This document shows positions 26,362-35,604 of a stretch of 64,000 nt of DNA, piece by piece. The translations under genes and the position numbers were made by a program. Source of the stretch: Streptomyces olindensis (GTDB taxonomy: Bacteria; Actinomycetota; Actinomycetes; Streptomycetales; Streptomycetaceae); NCBI GenBank assembly GCA_000696115.1, contig JJOH01000012.1, positions 62,001 through 126,000 of the forward strand, read 5' to 3'. How positions within the stretch are numbered: position 1 is the stretch's first letter; every line of letters starts with the position of its first letter. The notes under the pieces are model-generated. The model saw nothing but the letters and a program-made list of their open reading frames with translations. It had not been told where the DNA came from and did no database searches.

Positions 26362-26455
26362 GCGTTCCATACAACAGGACGGCACTGACAGCGGGAGCGG
26401 TGGACCGTGCGATCGGACGCCGCGCCGACCTCGAGTGACGTGTCCCTGATCGGAC

Positions 26456-26464
26456 TTATCCACA
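26456..26464 (+). promoter_or_regulatory. Perfect DnaA box between recQ-like gene and DUF4192 gene
   Basis: TTATCCACA matches the classical DnaA 9-mer. It is alone in a 143-bp divergent promoter region, so it is a candidate regulatory or titration site, not an origin. Confidence 0.5.
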
Positions 26465-26504
26465 GGCTCAAGCGGAGGTTCGGATTCCGCGAGATCGTCT
26501 CCGC

Positions 26505-28286
26505 ATGACGAATCACAGCGAAGCGACTGGATCCTCCGAAAACGGTGACATCACCGGGCCTCAGGGGCGTGGCGGGCACGAGGAAAGTGGACATGTGACG
26601 CGCGGGAGCGACGCGGCCGGGCCGTACGTCCCCGGCTCGCCGGGCGACGGCCACGGCGGCGAGCACCAGGTCACCTTGCGCACCCCGGCCGAACTGGCCG
26701 ACGCACTGCCGTATCTGCTCGGATACCGCCCCGAGGACAGCATCGTCCTGGTCGCCCTGCACGACAGGGACGGTCGTGGGCGGTTCGGGGGCCGGGCCCG
26801 GCTGGGCATCCCCGCGAACCCGGACGACTGGCCGTCCGCGGCCAGGCAGCTGGCCCACGGCCTGGTGAAGGGCAGCGAGCGCCGAGGTGCCCGGCCCGAG
26901 TCGATGGTCGCCTTCCTGTGCCAGGAACCGGAGAAGGGCCAGTCCGGGCAGCAGGTGATGGAGTGGCTGAGGCCCCTGGCCCACAGGCTGCGTGTCGAGT
27001 GCGGGTTGCTGGACGTGGTGGTGGTCGAGGCGTTGTGCATCTCGGAGGGCCGCTACTGGTCGTACTGCTGTGACAACGCGGCATGCTGTCCGCGCGAGGG
27101 AGCCAGCATGGGTCTGCCCGGTACGTCGGTGCTGGCCGCCGCGGCCACCTATGCCGGGATCCAGGTGCGTGGCACGCTGCGAGAGCTGCGGGCCCGGCTG
27201 CAGCCCTGGGAGAACGCCGCGGCCCTCCAGCAGGAAGCCGCCCTGGACACCGCCAGCATGGCACTGGTCCCGAGGATCCTGGACGATGCGGGCCGCGCCG
27301 AGGTGGCGGGCGAAACGCTGGAACTCGCCGGGAAGGTCCTGGACCGTTTCGCCGAGGCACAGCCTGTCTCAGGCATGCTCCTGGCGGATCTCCGCGACGA
27401 CGAACTGCTCGGGCACGACGAGGCCGCCCGGTTGATCCTCGGCCTCCAGGACCGCGCGACCCGTGACCGAGCGGCCGAGTGGATGGAGGGCGACGAGGCC
27501 GCACGGGCCCTTCGCCTGTGGCGGAGTCTGGCCCGGCGCTGCGTCGGGCCGTACGGCGAACACGCCGCCGCACCGCTCACCCTCGCCGGCTGGGTCGCCT
27601 GGTCCACCGGTGACGAGCTGGAGGCCAGGGAAGCCCTCGCCATGGCCCTGGGCGCGGACCCTGACTACCTCTTCGCCCGGCTGCTGCACCAGGCCTGCAA
27701 CGAGGGTCTCGACCCGGAGTCGATCCGCACATGTCTGCGAGCGGAGCGCGAAGGCCGTGTCCGCGCGGTGACCGACGGCGCGGAAGCGGGCGTGGACGGA
27801 ACCGAATCGCCGTCGGACGGCTCCGTGGCCCGGGAGGACGGCCACCAGGCGGCCCGGTCCGAGACAGCCCTACCCGGGCTGGAGCCGCACCCCGAGCCGC
27901 ACCCTGAGCCGGACCTCGAGCCGAACTCCGATCCCCAGTCCGAGCCCTCACCCACGGCGGTGCCCCTGCGGCGCCGACGCCGCCCTCATCCCGCCGGTGC
28001 GTCCGACGGCACCCCGGCCCGAGCCCGCGCTGCAGACCGTGACGCGAGCACCCGGGCCAGCACGCGGACACCCCACCGGCGTACGTCGACGGGCACCACG
28101 CGCCCGGCGGGTGCCCCGCAAGCCGAAACGCGCCCCGGCCGTGCCACGCCGGCGGGTTCCGCGGGATCCAGGAGTGCACGCACAGGAGGTACGCGTGCGC
28201 GTGCGGCGCGCAAGGCGGCCATGCCCTGCGCGGACACGCGGCAGGAGGATGCGCAGCCCGGCCAGAGCGCGGAGGGGGAGGAGTGA
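26505..28286 (+). CDS. DUF4192 domain-containing protein
   Basis: The 593-residue protein carries an actinobacterial DUF4192 domain at about residues 53-400. Diagnostic sequence is [22 protein letters not shown] near the start, followed by [22 protein letters not shown] and the Cys pair CCPREG. The last ~175 residues are a low-complexity acidic, then Pro/Arg-rich tail with [15 protein letters not shown] repeats. No enzyme function is known for the family. It is divergent from the RecQ-like helicase and shares a promoter region holding a DnaA box. The downstream debranching-like gene is co-directional at ~190 bp. Confidence 0.9.
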   Translation: MTNHSEATGSSENGDITGPQGRGGHEESGHVTRGSDAAGPYVPGSPGDGHGGEHQVTLRTPAELADALPYLLGYRPEDSIVLVALHDRDGRGRFGGRARLGIPANPDDWPSAARQLAHGLVKGSERRGARPESMVAFLCQEPEKGQSGQQVMEWLRPLAHRLRVECGLLDVVVVEALCISEGRYWSYCCDNAACCPREGASMGLPGTSVLAAAATYAGIQVRGTLRELRARLQPWENAAALQQEAALDTASMALVPRILDDAGRAEVAGETLELAGKVLDRFAEAQPVSGMLLADLRDDELLGHDEAARLILGLQDRATRDRAAEWMEGDEAARALRLWRSLARRCVGPYGEHAAAPLTLAGWVAWSTGDELEAREALAMALGADPDYLFARLLHQACNEGLDPESIRTCLRAEREGRVRAVTDGAEAGVDGTESPSDGSVAREDGHQAARSETALPGLEPHPEPHPEPDLEPNSDPQSEPSPTAVPLRRRRRPHPAGASDGTPARARAADRDASTRASTRTPHRRTSTGTTRPAGAPQAETRPGRATPAGSAGSRSARTGGTRARAARKAAMPCADTRQEDAQPGQSAEGEE

Positions 28287-28477
28287 GTGGCCGCCTGGCG
28301 GACGGGAGGCGCCGGGGGCAGGTCCACAGGCGTGACTCGGAGGACGTCCACGCCGTTCACCTGAGTGGCGGAACGGCTGGACGGGCCGCGACGCCGCACT
28401 GCCCCTGCCCCGTCGGAGCCCTCCGGCACCGGCGCCGAACTCGATCGAGGCGCACAGAGCGCAGAGGAAGCCTTCCC

Positions 28478-30883
28478 ATGCACCAGCCGACTCCGCCCTC
28501 CGCCGCCGACGACCGCCGCTCCCCGGACGCACCCCAGCCGCCCCTGCGGCCGAGCCGTGACCTGACCGGGCCCGGCACTCCATGGCCGGGGGACCAGGAT
28601 GCCGCTCCGCGACCGGCAGCCCGGGTCGACGGTTTCGGTCCCAGGTTCCCTGGAGGCACCTCGCCGACAGCACCTGCCACCTCGCCGACAGCACCTGCCA
28701 TCTCGCCGGCCACACCTGCCTCGCCAGGCTCACCGTCCTCAGGCCCTGACCCACGACCGCCCGACCCGCCCGGCCCGGACCGTCCGTCTGCCCCCTGGGC
28801 GGCCCGGAGCCGCCGCGCGGGTCCCCCGTCGGGGCACGGCTCGGCCTCCCTGCCCCCGGCCCCAGGCAGGCTTCCATCGTCCCCGGGGCAGACGCCCCCG
28901 CCCCGGGGTGCCACGATCCCCGGGCTGCGCTGGTCCGCCGATCTGCCGCCCGCCCACACGGTGCTGATCTGTGTCGCCCTTCCCGGCCTGGCCATCTCGA
29001 CGGAGGAGGGGCAGATGACCGGCCGCGGTCTGGAAGGGTTCTATCGCGCTGGCCGACGGGTGCTCTCCCGCTGCGAGATCCGCGTGGCGGGGCGGGAACC
29101 CCTCGCGGTCCAGGCCCGGATGGCCACGGCCGACCGCGCCAGGTTCGTGGGCACGCTCCGCACCTCCCCGCAGGCCGGCCCAGACCCGGACGTGCTCGTG
29201 GAACGGAACCGGTACGCGGACGGCACCGAGCGGATCACCCTGCACAGCGCGGCTCCCCGGCCGCTGCGCGTGCCGGTCGAGGTGGCCCTGGGCACGGACC
29301 TGGCCGACCTCGGGGCGATCGCCTCCGGCAGCGCGGGCCCCGAACTCCCCGCCAGCGTCCATGACTCCGGCCTGCGCTGGTCCTGCGCCACCGGCAACGC
29401 GTCCGTCACGGCCGCGCCGCCTCCCTCGGACGCCCTGGCCTCGGCAGGGCTGCTGCGGTGGGAGCTCGACCTGCCGCCGGGAGGGAGCAGGAGCGTCGAA
29501 CTGCGGGTGCGGCCGGACGGCGCGGGGCCTCTGCGAGCCGTGGGCCGCGCGGCTACGAGCCCCCTCGCCGCGGCACGCGCGGAAGGCGACGATCCCAGAG
29601 TCCCCGCGCTGCTACGGACGAGCATCGAGGACCTCCAGGCCCTCTTGTTGCGCGACGCCGCCAACCCCGCCGACACCCACCTCGCCGCCGGGGCACCCTG
29701 GCGCTGCGGACTGGCCCCGGCCGACGCGCTCGTCGCCGCCCGGATGGCCCTGCCCCTCGGTACCGGCCTCGCCGCGGGGACCTTGCGCATCCTCGCCCGG
29801 ACCCAAGTCACGGGACCAGGACTGCAGTCGGGGATGATCCCCGGCCCCAGACGGGACGCCGGGCCGCACCTTCCGCCCCAGTGCACCGGCACCGAAGCCA
29901 CGCTGCTCTTCCCGGCACTGCTCGCCGAGGCCCGTCGCTGGGGACTCTCCGAGCAGGAGACGGAGGAGCTGCTGCCCGCGGCCGAGCGCTGCCTGACCTG
30001 GCTGCGGACCACCGTGGGTGACGACACCTACCTGCGCGACCCGCATCGCGGCGGGCCCGTCCGCTGCGAGACACAAGCCCACGCCCACCGCGCCGCACTG
30101 CTCGGCGCCGACCTGCTGGACTCCTGCGGACGTACGGGCGGGACAGCGCTTCGCCAGTGGGCGCAGGAATTACGGACCGCCTTCCGGAAGGACTTCTGGG
30201 TCGACGACCTCGGAGGCGGTCGGCCTGCCGTGGCCCGTGCCCCGGACGGCAGGCCCGTGCCCCACCTGGGCGCGGCCGCCGTACACCTGCTCGACACCGG
30301 CCTGCTGGGCGGGGGCGTGTCGGCACCGGGTCTGCTCGACAAGGTCCAGACGGAGCACCTCGCCCGGCTGCTCGGCAGCCCGGTCATGGACTCGGGCTGG
30401 GGCCTGCGCGGTCTGGGCGCGAAGGAAGCGGGACACAACCCCTTCGGCCACCGCGCCGGGGCCGTACGTGTCCAGGAGACGGCACTCGCCGTCGCGGGTC
30501 TGGCCGCCGCCGGCTACGAGAAGGAGGCGAGTTCGCTGCTGCGCGGCGTCCTCGCGGCCGCCGAGGCCTTCGGCCACCGCCTGCCCGAGATGTACGCGGG
30601 GGAACAGCGCACGGAGGGGAGCGCCCCCCTCCCACACCCGGCGGCCTGCCGCCCGGCGGCCACGTCCGCGGCCTCCGGAGTCCTGCTGCTGACCACGCTC
30701 GCCGGCATCCGCCCCGACGCCCCGGCAGGGGCGGTCACCCTGCGCCCCGTGCGCAGCGCCCCCCTGGGCGAGATCGGCCTCATGGGGCTGCGGGTCGCGG
30801 GGGCACCGTTCTCCGTGCGCGTCAGCCGACTCGGCCTCGCCATGGTCGAGGAGGCGGCCGACGGGCTGCAACTGGGGGTGTGA
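28478..30883 (+). CDS. Glycogen-debranching N-terminal-domain protein (GDE-like, amylo-alpha-1,6-glucosidase-type fold)
   Basis: The 801-residue protein has a Pro/Ala-rich N-terminal ~150 residues with in-frame tandem repeats (SPTAPATSPTAPA, 28668-28720). A GDE N-terminal domain follows (VLICVALPGLAISTEEGQMTG, LEGFYRAGRRVLSRCEIRV), then an (alpha/alpha)6-barrel-like C-terminal region. Family members are often annotated as glycogen debranching enzymes. The LRTTVGDDTYLRDP and LGAAAVHLLDTGLLGGG segments fit a catalytic barrel, but I cannot identify the acid residues. The gene contains a TTA leucine codon at 30170-30172 (AQELRT), the only in-frame TTA I found in the intact genes here, which suggests bldA-dependent expression. 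ATG 28478 follows GAGGAAG. Confidence 0.82.
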   Translation: MHQPTPPSAADDRRSPDAPQPPLRPSRDLTGPGTPWPGDQDAAPRPAARVDGFGPRFPGGTSPTAPATSPTAPAISPATPASPGSPSSGPDPRPPDPPGPDRPSAPWAARSRRAGPPSGHGSASLPPAPGRLPSSPGQTPPPRGATIPGLRWSADLPPAHTVLICVALPGLAISTEEGQMTGRGLEGFYRAGRRVLSRCEIRVAGREPLAVQARMATADRARFVGTLRTSPQAGPDPDVLVERNRYADGTERITLHSAAPRPLRVPVEVALGTDLADLGAIASGSAGPELPASVHDSGLRWSCATGNASVTAAPPPSDALASAGLLRWELDLPPGGSRSVELRVRPDGAGPLRAVGRAATSPLAAARAEGDDPRVPALLRTSIEDLQALLLRDAANPADTHLAAGAPWRCGLAPADALVAARMALPLGTGLAAGTLRILARTQVTGPGLQSGMIPGPRRDAGPHLPPQCTGTEATLLFPALLAEARRWGLSEQETEELLPAAERCLTWLRTTVGDDTYLRDPHRGGPVRCETQAHAHRAALLGADLLDSCGRTGGTALRQWAQELRTAFRKDFWVDDLGGGRPAVARAPDGRPVPHLGAAAVHLLDTGLLGGGVSAPGLLDKVQTEHLARLLGSPVMDSGWGLRGLGAKEAGHNPFGHRAGAVRVQETALAVAGLAAAGYEKEASSLLRGVLAAAEAFGHRLPEMYAGEQRTEGSAPLPHPAACRPAATSAASGVLLLTTLAGIRPDAPAGAVTLRPVRSAPLGEIGLMGLRVAGAPFSVRVSRLGLAMVEEAADGLQLGV
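30170..30172 (+). other. TTA leucine codon (candidate bldA-dependence)
   Basis: The codon is in frame in the debranching-like gene: GCGCAGGAATTACGG encodes AQELR. In Streptomyces, TTA is read only by the bldA tRNA and is concentrated in developmental and secondary-metabolic genes. Confidence 0.85.
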
Positions 30884-30984
30884 CCTGGTACGACCGGCAA
30901 CGGCCGAGTGATCGGGGACAGACACCGGAGCCCGTACCGCACGGAAGTGGATCAGTAGGCGAAGCGACCGCGGAAGGGAGTGTT

Positions 30985-31004
30985 TATCGTCAGGCAGACG
31001 ACTA
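30985..31004 (+). promoter_or_regulatory. Candidate NrtR-type operator before the Nudix regulator
   Basis: TATCGTCAGGCAGACGACTA has perfect TCGTC-N5-GACGA inverted arms. It ends 11 bp before the ATG and overlaps the TATGAT-like -10 position, consistent with autoregulation by the encoded Nudix-HTH protein. Confidence 0.55.
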
Positions 31005-31014
31005 TGATCGCGGC

Positions 31015-31773
31015 ATGCCCTACGACCCGTCAGCCTTTCCGCCCTTCGCCGTCACCGTGGACCTGGTCGTGCTGACCGTGCGCCGCCATGCCCTGTGCGC
31101 GCTGGCGGTACGCAGGGGGGAACCGCCGTTCCAGGGGCGCTGGGCGCTCCCCGGCGGCTTCGTACGGGCCGACGAGGACCTGGCGCAGGCCGCTGCACGT
31201 GAGCTGGCCGAGGAGACCGGGCTGCGGGTCCACGACCCGTCCGTCCCCGCGCAGGACAACGGCGCACATCTGGAGCAGCTCGCCACCTACGGCGACCCCA
31301 AGCGGGACCCCAGGATGCGGGTCGTCAGTGTCGCCCACCTCGCCCTCGCTCCGGACCTGCCCGCGCCCAGGGCGGGCGGCGACGCCAGCAACGCGCGCTG
31401 GGCCCCGGTCGAGGAACTGCTCCAGCAGGGCGGCTACGGGCGGGACGCCGAGCCGGTCGCGCCGCTCGCCTTCGACCACGCGCAGATCCTGGCCGACGGT
31501 GTGGAGCGCGCTCGTTCCAAGATCGAGTACTCGTCGCTGGCCACCGCCTTCTGCCCGCCCGAGTTCACCGTCGGAGAGCTGCGCCGCGTCTATGAGGCGG
31601 TCTGGGGCGTGGCGCTCGACCCGCGCAACTTCCATCGCAAGGTCACGGGCACGCCGGGCTTCCTCGTCCCCACCGGTGGGACGACCACACGCCAGGGCGG
31701 ACGTCCGGCGCAGCTGTTCCGTGCCGGTGGCGCGACTCTGCTCAACCCCCCGATGCTGCGCCCCGAGGTATGA
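31015..31773 (+). CDS. NrtR-like Nudix-domain transcriptional regulator
   Basis: The 252-residue protein has an N-terminal Nudix-like domain and a C-terminal winged helix, the NrtR architecture that regulates NAD or pentose metabolism by binding ADP-ribose-type ligands. The Nudix box is GGFVRADEDLAQAAARELAE, continuing TGL; it is nearly complete, so hydrolase activity is possible. The helical C-terminus contains FTVGELRRVYEAVWGVALDP and RNFHRKVTGTPGFL, typical of NrtR. A TCGTC-N5-GACGA palindrome sits just upstream. No nad or xylose genes are adjacent; the neighbouring ABC fusion may or may not be a target. The regulator role is inferred from architecture. Confidence 0.85.
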   Translation: MPYDPSAFPPFAVTVDLVVLTVRRHALCALAVRRGEPPFQGRWALPGGFVRADEDLAQAAARELAEETGLRVHDPSVPAQDNGAHLEQLATYGDPKRDPRMRVVSVAHLALAPDLPAPRAGGDASNARWAPVEELLQQGGYGRDAEPVAPLAFDHAQILADGVERARSKIEYSSLATAFCPPEFTVGELRRVYEAVWGVALDPRNFHRKVTGTPGFLVPTGGTTTRQGGRPAQLFRAGGATLLNPPMLRPEV

Positions 31774-31912
31774 CCGACGTCCCGGCGCGGGCGTGATCGT
31801 CGCCAGGTCCGGAACGCGATCGGCCCGCAGTCCCGACAAGGCGTCGTCGCTCTCCCCGTGATAGGCCTTGGGATGCCCGGAAAACCGGACATAGCGCGCT
31901 ATCTTGCTGCGA

Positions 31913-34438
31913 GTGATCCAGGCCTTCGGACTGACCAGCAACCCCCGCAAAGAGCTTCCGCCCGCAGTCGATGACGTCTCCTTCGAGGCGCGAGCGGGCC
32001 GCGTCACCGCGCTGCTGGGAGCACCGGGCGCCGGCAAGACGACGGTCCTCAGACTCATGCTCGAACTCCAACGGGGCCGTGGCGTCACCTACTTCCGGGG
32101 CCGCCCCCTGCATCGCATCGCTCACGCCTCACGCGAAGTCGGCGTGCTGCTGGGTGACGTGCCGGGCCACCCGGCCCGCACCGTCCGGGGCCATCTCCGC
32201 ATGCTGTGCGCCGCGGCGGGGGTGCCGGTCCGGCGTGCCGACGAAGTCCTGGAGACGGTCGGCCTCGTGAGCCTGCGCGACGAACGCCTCGGCACCCTCT
32301 CACGCGGCATGGACCGCCGCCTCGGCCTGGCCTGCGCCCTCCTGGCCGACCCGCACACCCTCGTCCTCGACGACCCCACCGACGGGCTCTCCAGCCGTGA
32401 GGCCGACTGGTTGCACGGCATGCTCCACGCCCACGCCACCCAGGGCGGCACGGTCCTGTTCACCACGGCCGACCCCAAGGAGGCCGCCCGCACCGCCGAC
32501 CGGGTCGTCACGCTGGAGCAGGGCAGGCTCGTGGCCGACCAGGAGGCCGCCGTGTTCTCCCGTACCCGCCTGCGTCCCCGTGTCGCCGTCCGCAGCCCGC
32601 ACGCGGCCCGTCTGGCGGCTCTCCTGGCCAAGCAGGCCCGCACCTCGCGGCGCTCCGTCGAAGTCGTACGAGAAGGCGGCAACCGCCTCTCCGTGTACGG
32701 CAGTACCTGCGCGGACATCGGCGAGACCGCGTTCCGGAACGGCATCGTCGTCCACCAACTCGCCGATGAGATCGGAGACATGGGGCCCGGCGCGGGCGCC
32801 GACCAGGCAGCTGCACGGGACTCCGGCCGACGCTTCGTCGGTGGGGCGCAGGACGCAGCGGTCGACCGCTACGGGAGCAGCACACCGGGAAGGCCCACCG
32901 ACGAGGCGGAACACGCCGTGGCCGAGCCGGAGCGCGCTGATGTCGGGCTGGGGCGTGACGGGATCGAGTCAGGAGGGGCGGGTGTCGGGCTGGGGCGTGA
33001 CGGGATCGAGTCAGGAGGGGCGGGTGTCGGGCTGGAGCGCGACGGGGCTGAGCCGGGACGGGCCGGTGTCGGGCTGGAGCGCGACGGGGCTGAGCCAGGA
33101 CGGGCCGGTGTCGGGCTGGAGCGCGACGGGGCTGAGCCGGGACGGGCCGGTGTCGGGCTGGAGCGCGACGGGGCTGAGCCAGGACGGGCCGGGGTCGGGC
33201 TGGAACGCGCCGGGGGCGAGCCGGCGTACGCCGGTGTGGGGTCGGAGGGTGCCACGGTCGGGCCGGAGCACACCTCTGACACGCACCGGGTCATCGCCGC
33301 GCCCCGGACCGGCGAGCCGGAACCATCCCTCGGCTCCTCCGTGCCGGCCATCGCGGCTCCCGTGACCGCGCCCGCCGAATCGCGACCCACACGTGAGCCG
33401 CGATCCGGCAAGGACACAACCGGCATGGACACAAACGGACCGGCCTCCGATGGATGGTCGCCCTCTGCCTCTCAGGTGCAGCCCTCCACCGAGCCGCACG
33501 AGGGCTCCGACGTCCTCACAGCCGACGACCCGGGCCATGCCGCCGCCCCGCCACAGAAGGCGACGCCCTCGCCCTCACCGCCCCGCGTGCTCCATCCCAC
33601 CCACGCCCGCAAGGCCCGCACGCTCGACGCTCTGCCCCCTCTGCCGCCCCCCATCTCCGTCCGCCCCGCCCCCAGTCCTCTGAGCCCCCTCCGTTACGAG
33701 ATCCGCCGTGCCACCGGGATCGGCACCGGTTTCCTCACAGGGGCCGCCGTGCTCGCCGTGTCCGCCGTGACCGCCGTCGTGCTCGCCCGCATCGGGCACA
33801 CCCCGCAGCCGCGCCTGCTGGCCGCGTGGCCGCGGGAACTGCCCCTGCCGCCGGCGGCGCTCGGCGCGGGACTGCTCGGCGCGCTGGCCTTCGGCGACGA
33901 GTTCCGCCACCCCGCCCTGGCGGCTGACCGCGGCACCGTGCCCCGCCGGCTGGGGCTGCTCGCCGCGAAACTGCTCGTCGCCTCGGTCACCGCGCTGGTG
34001 CTGGCCGTCCTCACCGTCGGGTGCGACGCCGAAGTGCTCTATCTCGTCTACGGACGGGAGCTCGCCCAGGTTCCCGCCGACTGGGTCGCGCTGAGTGCGA
34101 GTTGGCTCGGGCTCGTGGTCGGCTGCGCCTGGGCGGGCGTACTGGCCGCAGGGGTGTTCCGGTCCACCACGGCCGGGCTCGCCGCGGTGGCCGCCGTACC
34201 CCTCCTCGTCGTACCCGTCGTGCACAGGCTCCTGGACGGACCGTCCGTACGGACCGCGGCCGGGCTTCCGACCCGGCTGCGAGAGGCTCTCCTGCCGCGG
34301 TGGCCCTTCGGGGGAGAGCGTTACCTGGAGACCGCACTCAGGGTGATCTCCCAACCGGTCGGCGGCGCACTGACGTTGTCGCTGACCGCTCTGCTCTGCG
34401 CGTATCTGCTCACGACGATGCGCAGCAGATTCCGGTGA
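31913..34438 (+). CDS. ABC-2-type transporter fusion with degenerate ATPase and 42-bp minisatellite linker
   Basis: The ~841-residue single chain has an N-terminal ABC ATPase domain, a long repetitive linker and a C-terminal membrane domain. Walker A is intact (LLGAPGAGKTTVL). The signature is LSRGMDRRLGLACALL, not LSGGQ. Walker B is TLVLDDPTDGL, with Asp instead of the catalytic Glu. The H-loop position reads LFTTADPKEA without His. The linker carries seven 14-residue VGLERDGAEPGRAG-type repeats (32942-33235). The C-terminal ~250 residues have several hydrophobic helices (TGFLTGAAVLAVSAVTAVVLA, LGLVVGCAWAGVLAAGVF). It may be a self-contained, possibly regulatory ABC transporter. GTG 31913 is preferred. 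It lies between the Nudix regulator and whiH. Confidence 0.8.
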   Translation: MIQAFGLTSNPRKELPPAVDDVSFEARAGRVTALLGAPGAGKTTVLRLMLELQRGRGVTYFRGRPLHRIAHASREVGVLLGDVPGHPARTVRGHLRMLCAAAGVPVRRADEVLETVGLVSLRDERLGTLSRGMDRRLGLACALLADPHTLVLDDPTDGLSSREADWLHGMLHAHATQGGTVLFTTADPKEAARTADRVVTLEQGRLVADQEAAVFSRTRLRPRVAVRSPHAARLAALLAKQARTSRRSVEVVREGGNRLSVYGSTCADIGETAFRNGIVVHQLADEIGDMGPGAGADQAAARDSGRRFVGGAQDAAVDRYGSSTPGRPTDEAEHAVAEPERADVGLGRDGIESGGAGVGLGRDGIESGGAGVGLERDGAEPGRAGVGLERDGAEPGRAGVGLERDGAEPGRAGVGLERDGAEPGRAGVGLERAGGEPAYAGVGSEGATVGPEHTSDTHRVIAAPRTGEPEPSLGSSVPAIAAPVTAPAESRPTREPRSGKDTTGMDTNGPASDGWSPSASQVQPSTEPHEGSDVLTADDPGHAAAPPQKATPSPSPPRVLHPTHARKARTLDALPPLPPPISVRPAPSPLSPLRYEIRRATGIGTGFLTGAAVLAVSAVTAVVLARIGHTPQPRLLAAWPRELPLPPAALGAGLLGALAFGDEFRHPALAADRGTVPRRLGLLAAKLLVASVTALVLAVLTVGCDAEVLYLVYGRELAQVPADWVALSASWLGLVVGCAWAGVLAAGVFRSTTAGLAAVAAVPLLVVPVVHRLLDGPSVRTAAGLPTRLREALLPRWPFGGERYLETALRVISQPVGGALTLSLTALLCAYLLTTMRSRFR
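32942..33235 (+). repeat. Seven 42-bp in-frame tandem repeats (minisatellite)
   Basis: Units start at 32942, 32984, 33026, 33068, 33110, 33152 and 33194; a partial eighth begins at 33236. The first two encode VGLGRDGIESGGAG, the next four VGLERDGAEPGRAG, and the seventh has drifted. Near-identity of adjacent units indicates recent expansion. Confidence 0.92.
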
Positions 34439-34499
34439 CGACTGTCCGTAACCCTTCGTCCGGCCATGCGCACAACTCCCCGCAGAACGCCCATTTCTT

Positions 34500-34507
34500 T
34501 CCGATAA
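34500..34507 (+). promoter_or_regulatory. WhiG-type -10-like element before whiH
   Basis: TCCGATAA is seven of eight bases identical to the FliA/WhiG -10 GCCGATAA and lies ~93 bp before the whiH start. A matching TAAA -35 was not found 15-16 bp upstream, so this is tentative. Confidence 0.35.
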
Positions 34508-34599
34508 GGCGTCAATTGCGACGGGGTGAGCGATCACCCTTTCGTGTGCTTTTCACCAAAGACCTCAAGGGAGTTGGAGACGGCGCCGACAAAGGATGC

Positions 34600-35487
34600 G
34601 TGAGTACCCTTGCGCACACCATGATGACCGCCGCCCGCTCCGCTGACTCCGGCCTCGCGAGCCCGGGCGAACTCGACCGCTACCCCTACGCCGAGGCGCC
34701 CGCCGTCGACCGTGTCGGGGCCCCTGCCTGGGACGGCGCGGACCCCGAGCTCGGCCGTGTGGGCCGACGAGCCGCGGGCAGCCGCGGACGCGGACTGCAC
34801 GGCCAACTCGTCCAGCAACTCGGTCAGATGATCGTCTCCGGAGACCTGGGCGCCGACCGCCCACTCGTGCCGGAGGAGATCGGCCAGCGCTTCGAGGTCT
34901 CCCGCACCGTCGTCCGCGAGTCGCTCCGCGTCCTGGAAGCCAAGGGCCTGGTGAGCGCCCGACCGAACGTCGGCACGCGCGTGCGCCCCGTCAGCGACTG
35001 GAACCTCCTCGACCCGGACATCATCGAGTGGCGGGCCTTCGGGCCGCAGCGGGACGACCAGCGCCGGGAGCTGAGCGAGCTGCGCTGGACGATCGAGCCG
35101 CTCGCCGCCCGCCTCGCCGCCGGGCACGGGCGCGAGGACGTCCAGCAGCGTCTCGTGGACATGGTCGAGATCATGGGGCACGCGATGGCCCAGGGTGACG
35201 CGCTCACCTTCTCCCGTGCCGACTCCGAGTTCCACTCGCTGCTCATCCAGATCGCGGGCAACCGCATGCTGGAGCACCTCTCCGGGATCGTGTCCGCGGC
35301 CCTCCAGGTCTCGGGCGGCCCGGTCACCGGCTGTGACCGGCCGAACGAGACGTCGCTGGCGCACCACAGCCGCATCTGCGACGCCCTCGCCACCGGCGAC
35401 GGAGCCGCGGCGGAGGCGGCGATGCGGCAACTCCTCACGGTCCACCCCGAGGTGGAACGGGTGGTGCCCGCCCCGCGCGAGCACTGA
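34600..35487 (+). CDS. whiH: WhiH, GntR/FadR-family sporulation regulator
   Basis: The 295-residue regulator helps control sporulation septation in aerial hyphae. An N-terminal GntR winged helix is visible (HGQLVQQLGQMIVSGDL, VPEEIGQRFEVSRTVVRESL, LEAKGLVSARPNVGTRV). The C-terminal FadR-type helical ligand domain follows (LSELRWTIEPLAARLAAGHG, DSEFHSLLIQIAGNRML). GTG 34600 has AAAGGA at good spacing and gives the length I recall for WhiH. Its position directly upstream of hrdB, as in other streptomycetes, supports the name. A strong hairpin follows at 35563. Confidence 0.93.
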   Translation: MSTLAHTMMTAARSADSGLASPGELDRYPYAEAPAVDRVGAPAWDGADPELGRVGRRAAGSRGRGLHGQLVQQLGQMIVSGDLGADRPLVPEEIGQRFEVSRTVVRESLRVLEAKGLVSARPNVGTRVRPVSDWNLLDPDIIEWRAFGPQRDDQRRELSELRWTIEPLAARLAAGHGREDVQQRLVDMVEIMGHAMAQGDALTFSRADSEFHSLLIQIAGNRMLEHLSGIVSAALQVSGGPVTGCDRPNETSLAHHSRICDALATGDGAAAEAAMRQLLTVHPEVERVVPAPREH

Positions 35488-35562
35488 CCGCGTTCCGCGG
35501 GCGGCGCGGCCGGGTGTGCCACCCCCCTCCTGTGGCAGTGCCCGATCGGTGAACCGCCTCCC

Positions 35563-35604
35563 GTCGGACCCCGCGGGATCTTCCGTGATCCCGCGGGGTC
35601 CGAC
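35563..35604 (+). terminator. 18-bp perfect hairpin between whiH and hrdB
   Basis: The stem GTCGGACCCCGCGGGATC pairs perfectly with its complement around a TTCCGT loop, 76 bp after the whiH stop. It is the strongest hairpin in the window. It should isolate hrdB from whiH read-through. Confidence 0.85.

Noticed and set aside
23950..26388. Open frame of ~810 codons opposite the RecQ-like gene
   Set aside because: Antisense shadow; RecQ motifs on the minus strand are decisive.
32942..33235. CRISPR-like repeat array
   Set aside because: Units are contiguous 42-bp coding repeats without unique spacers, inside one reading frame.
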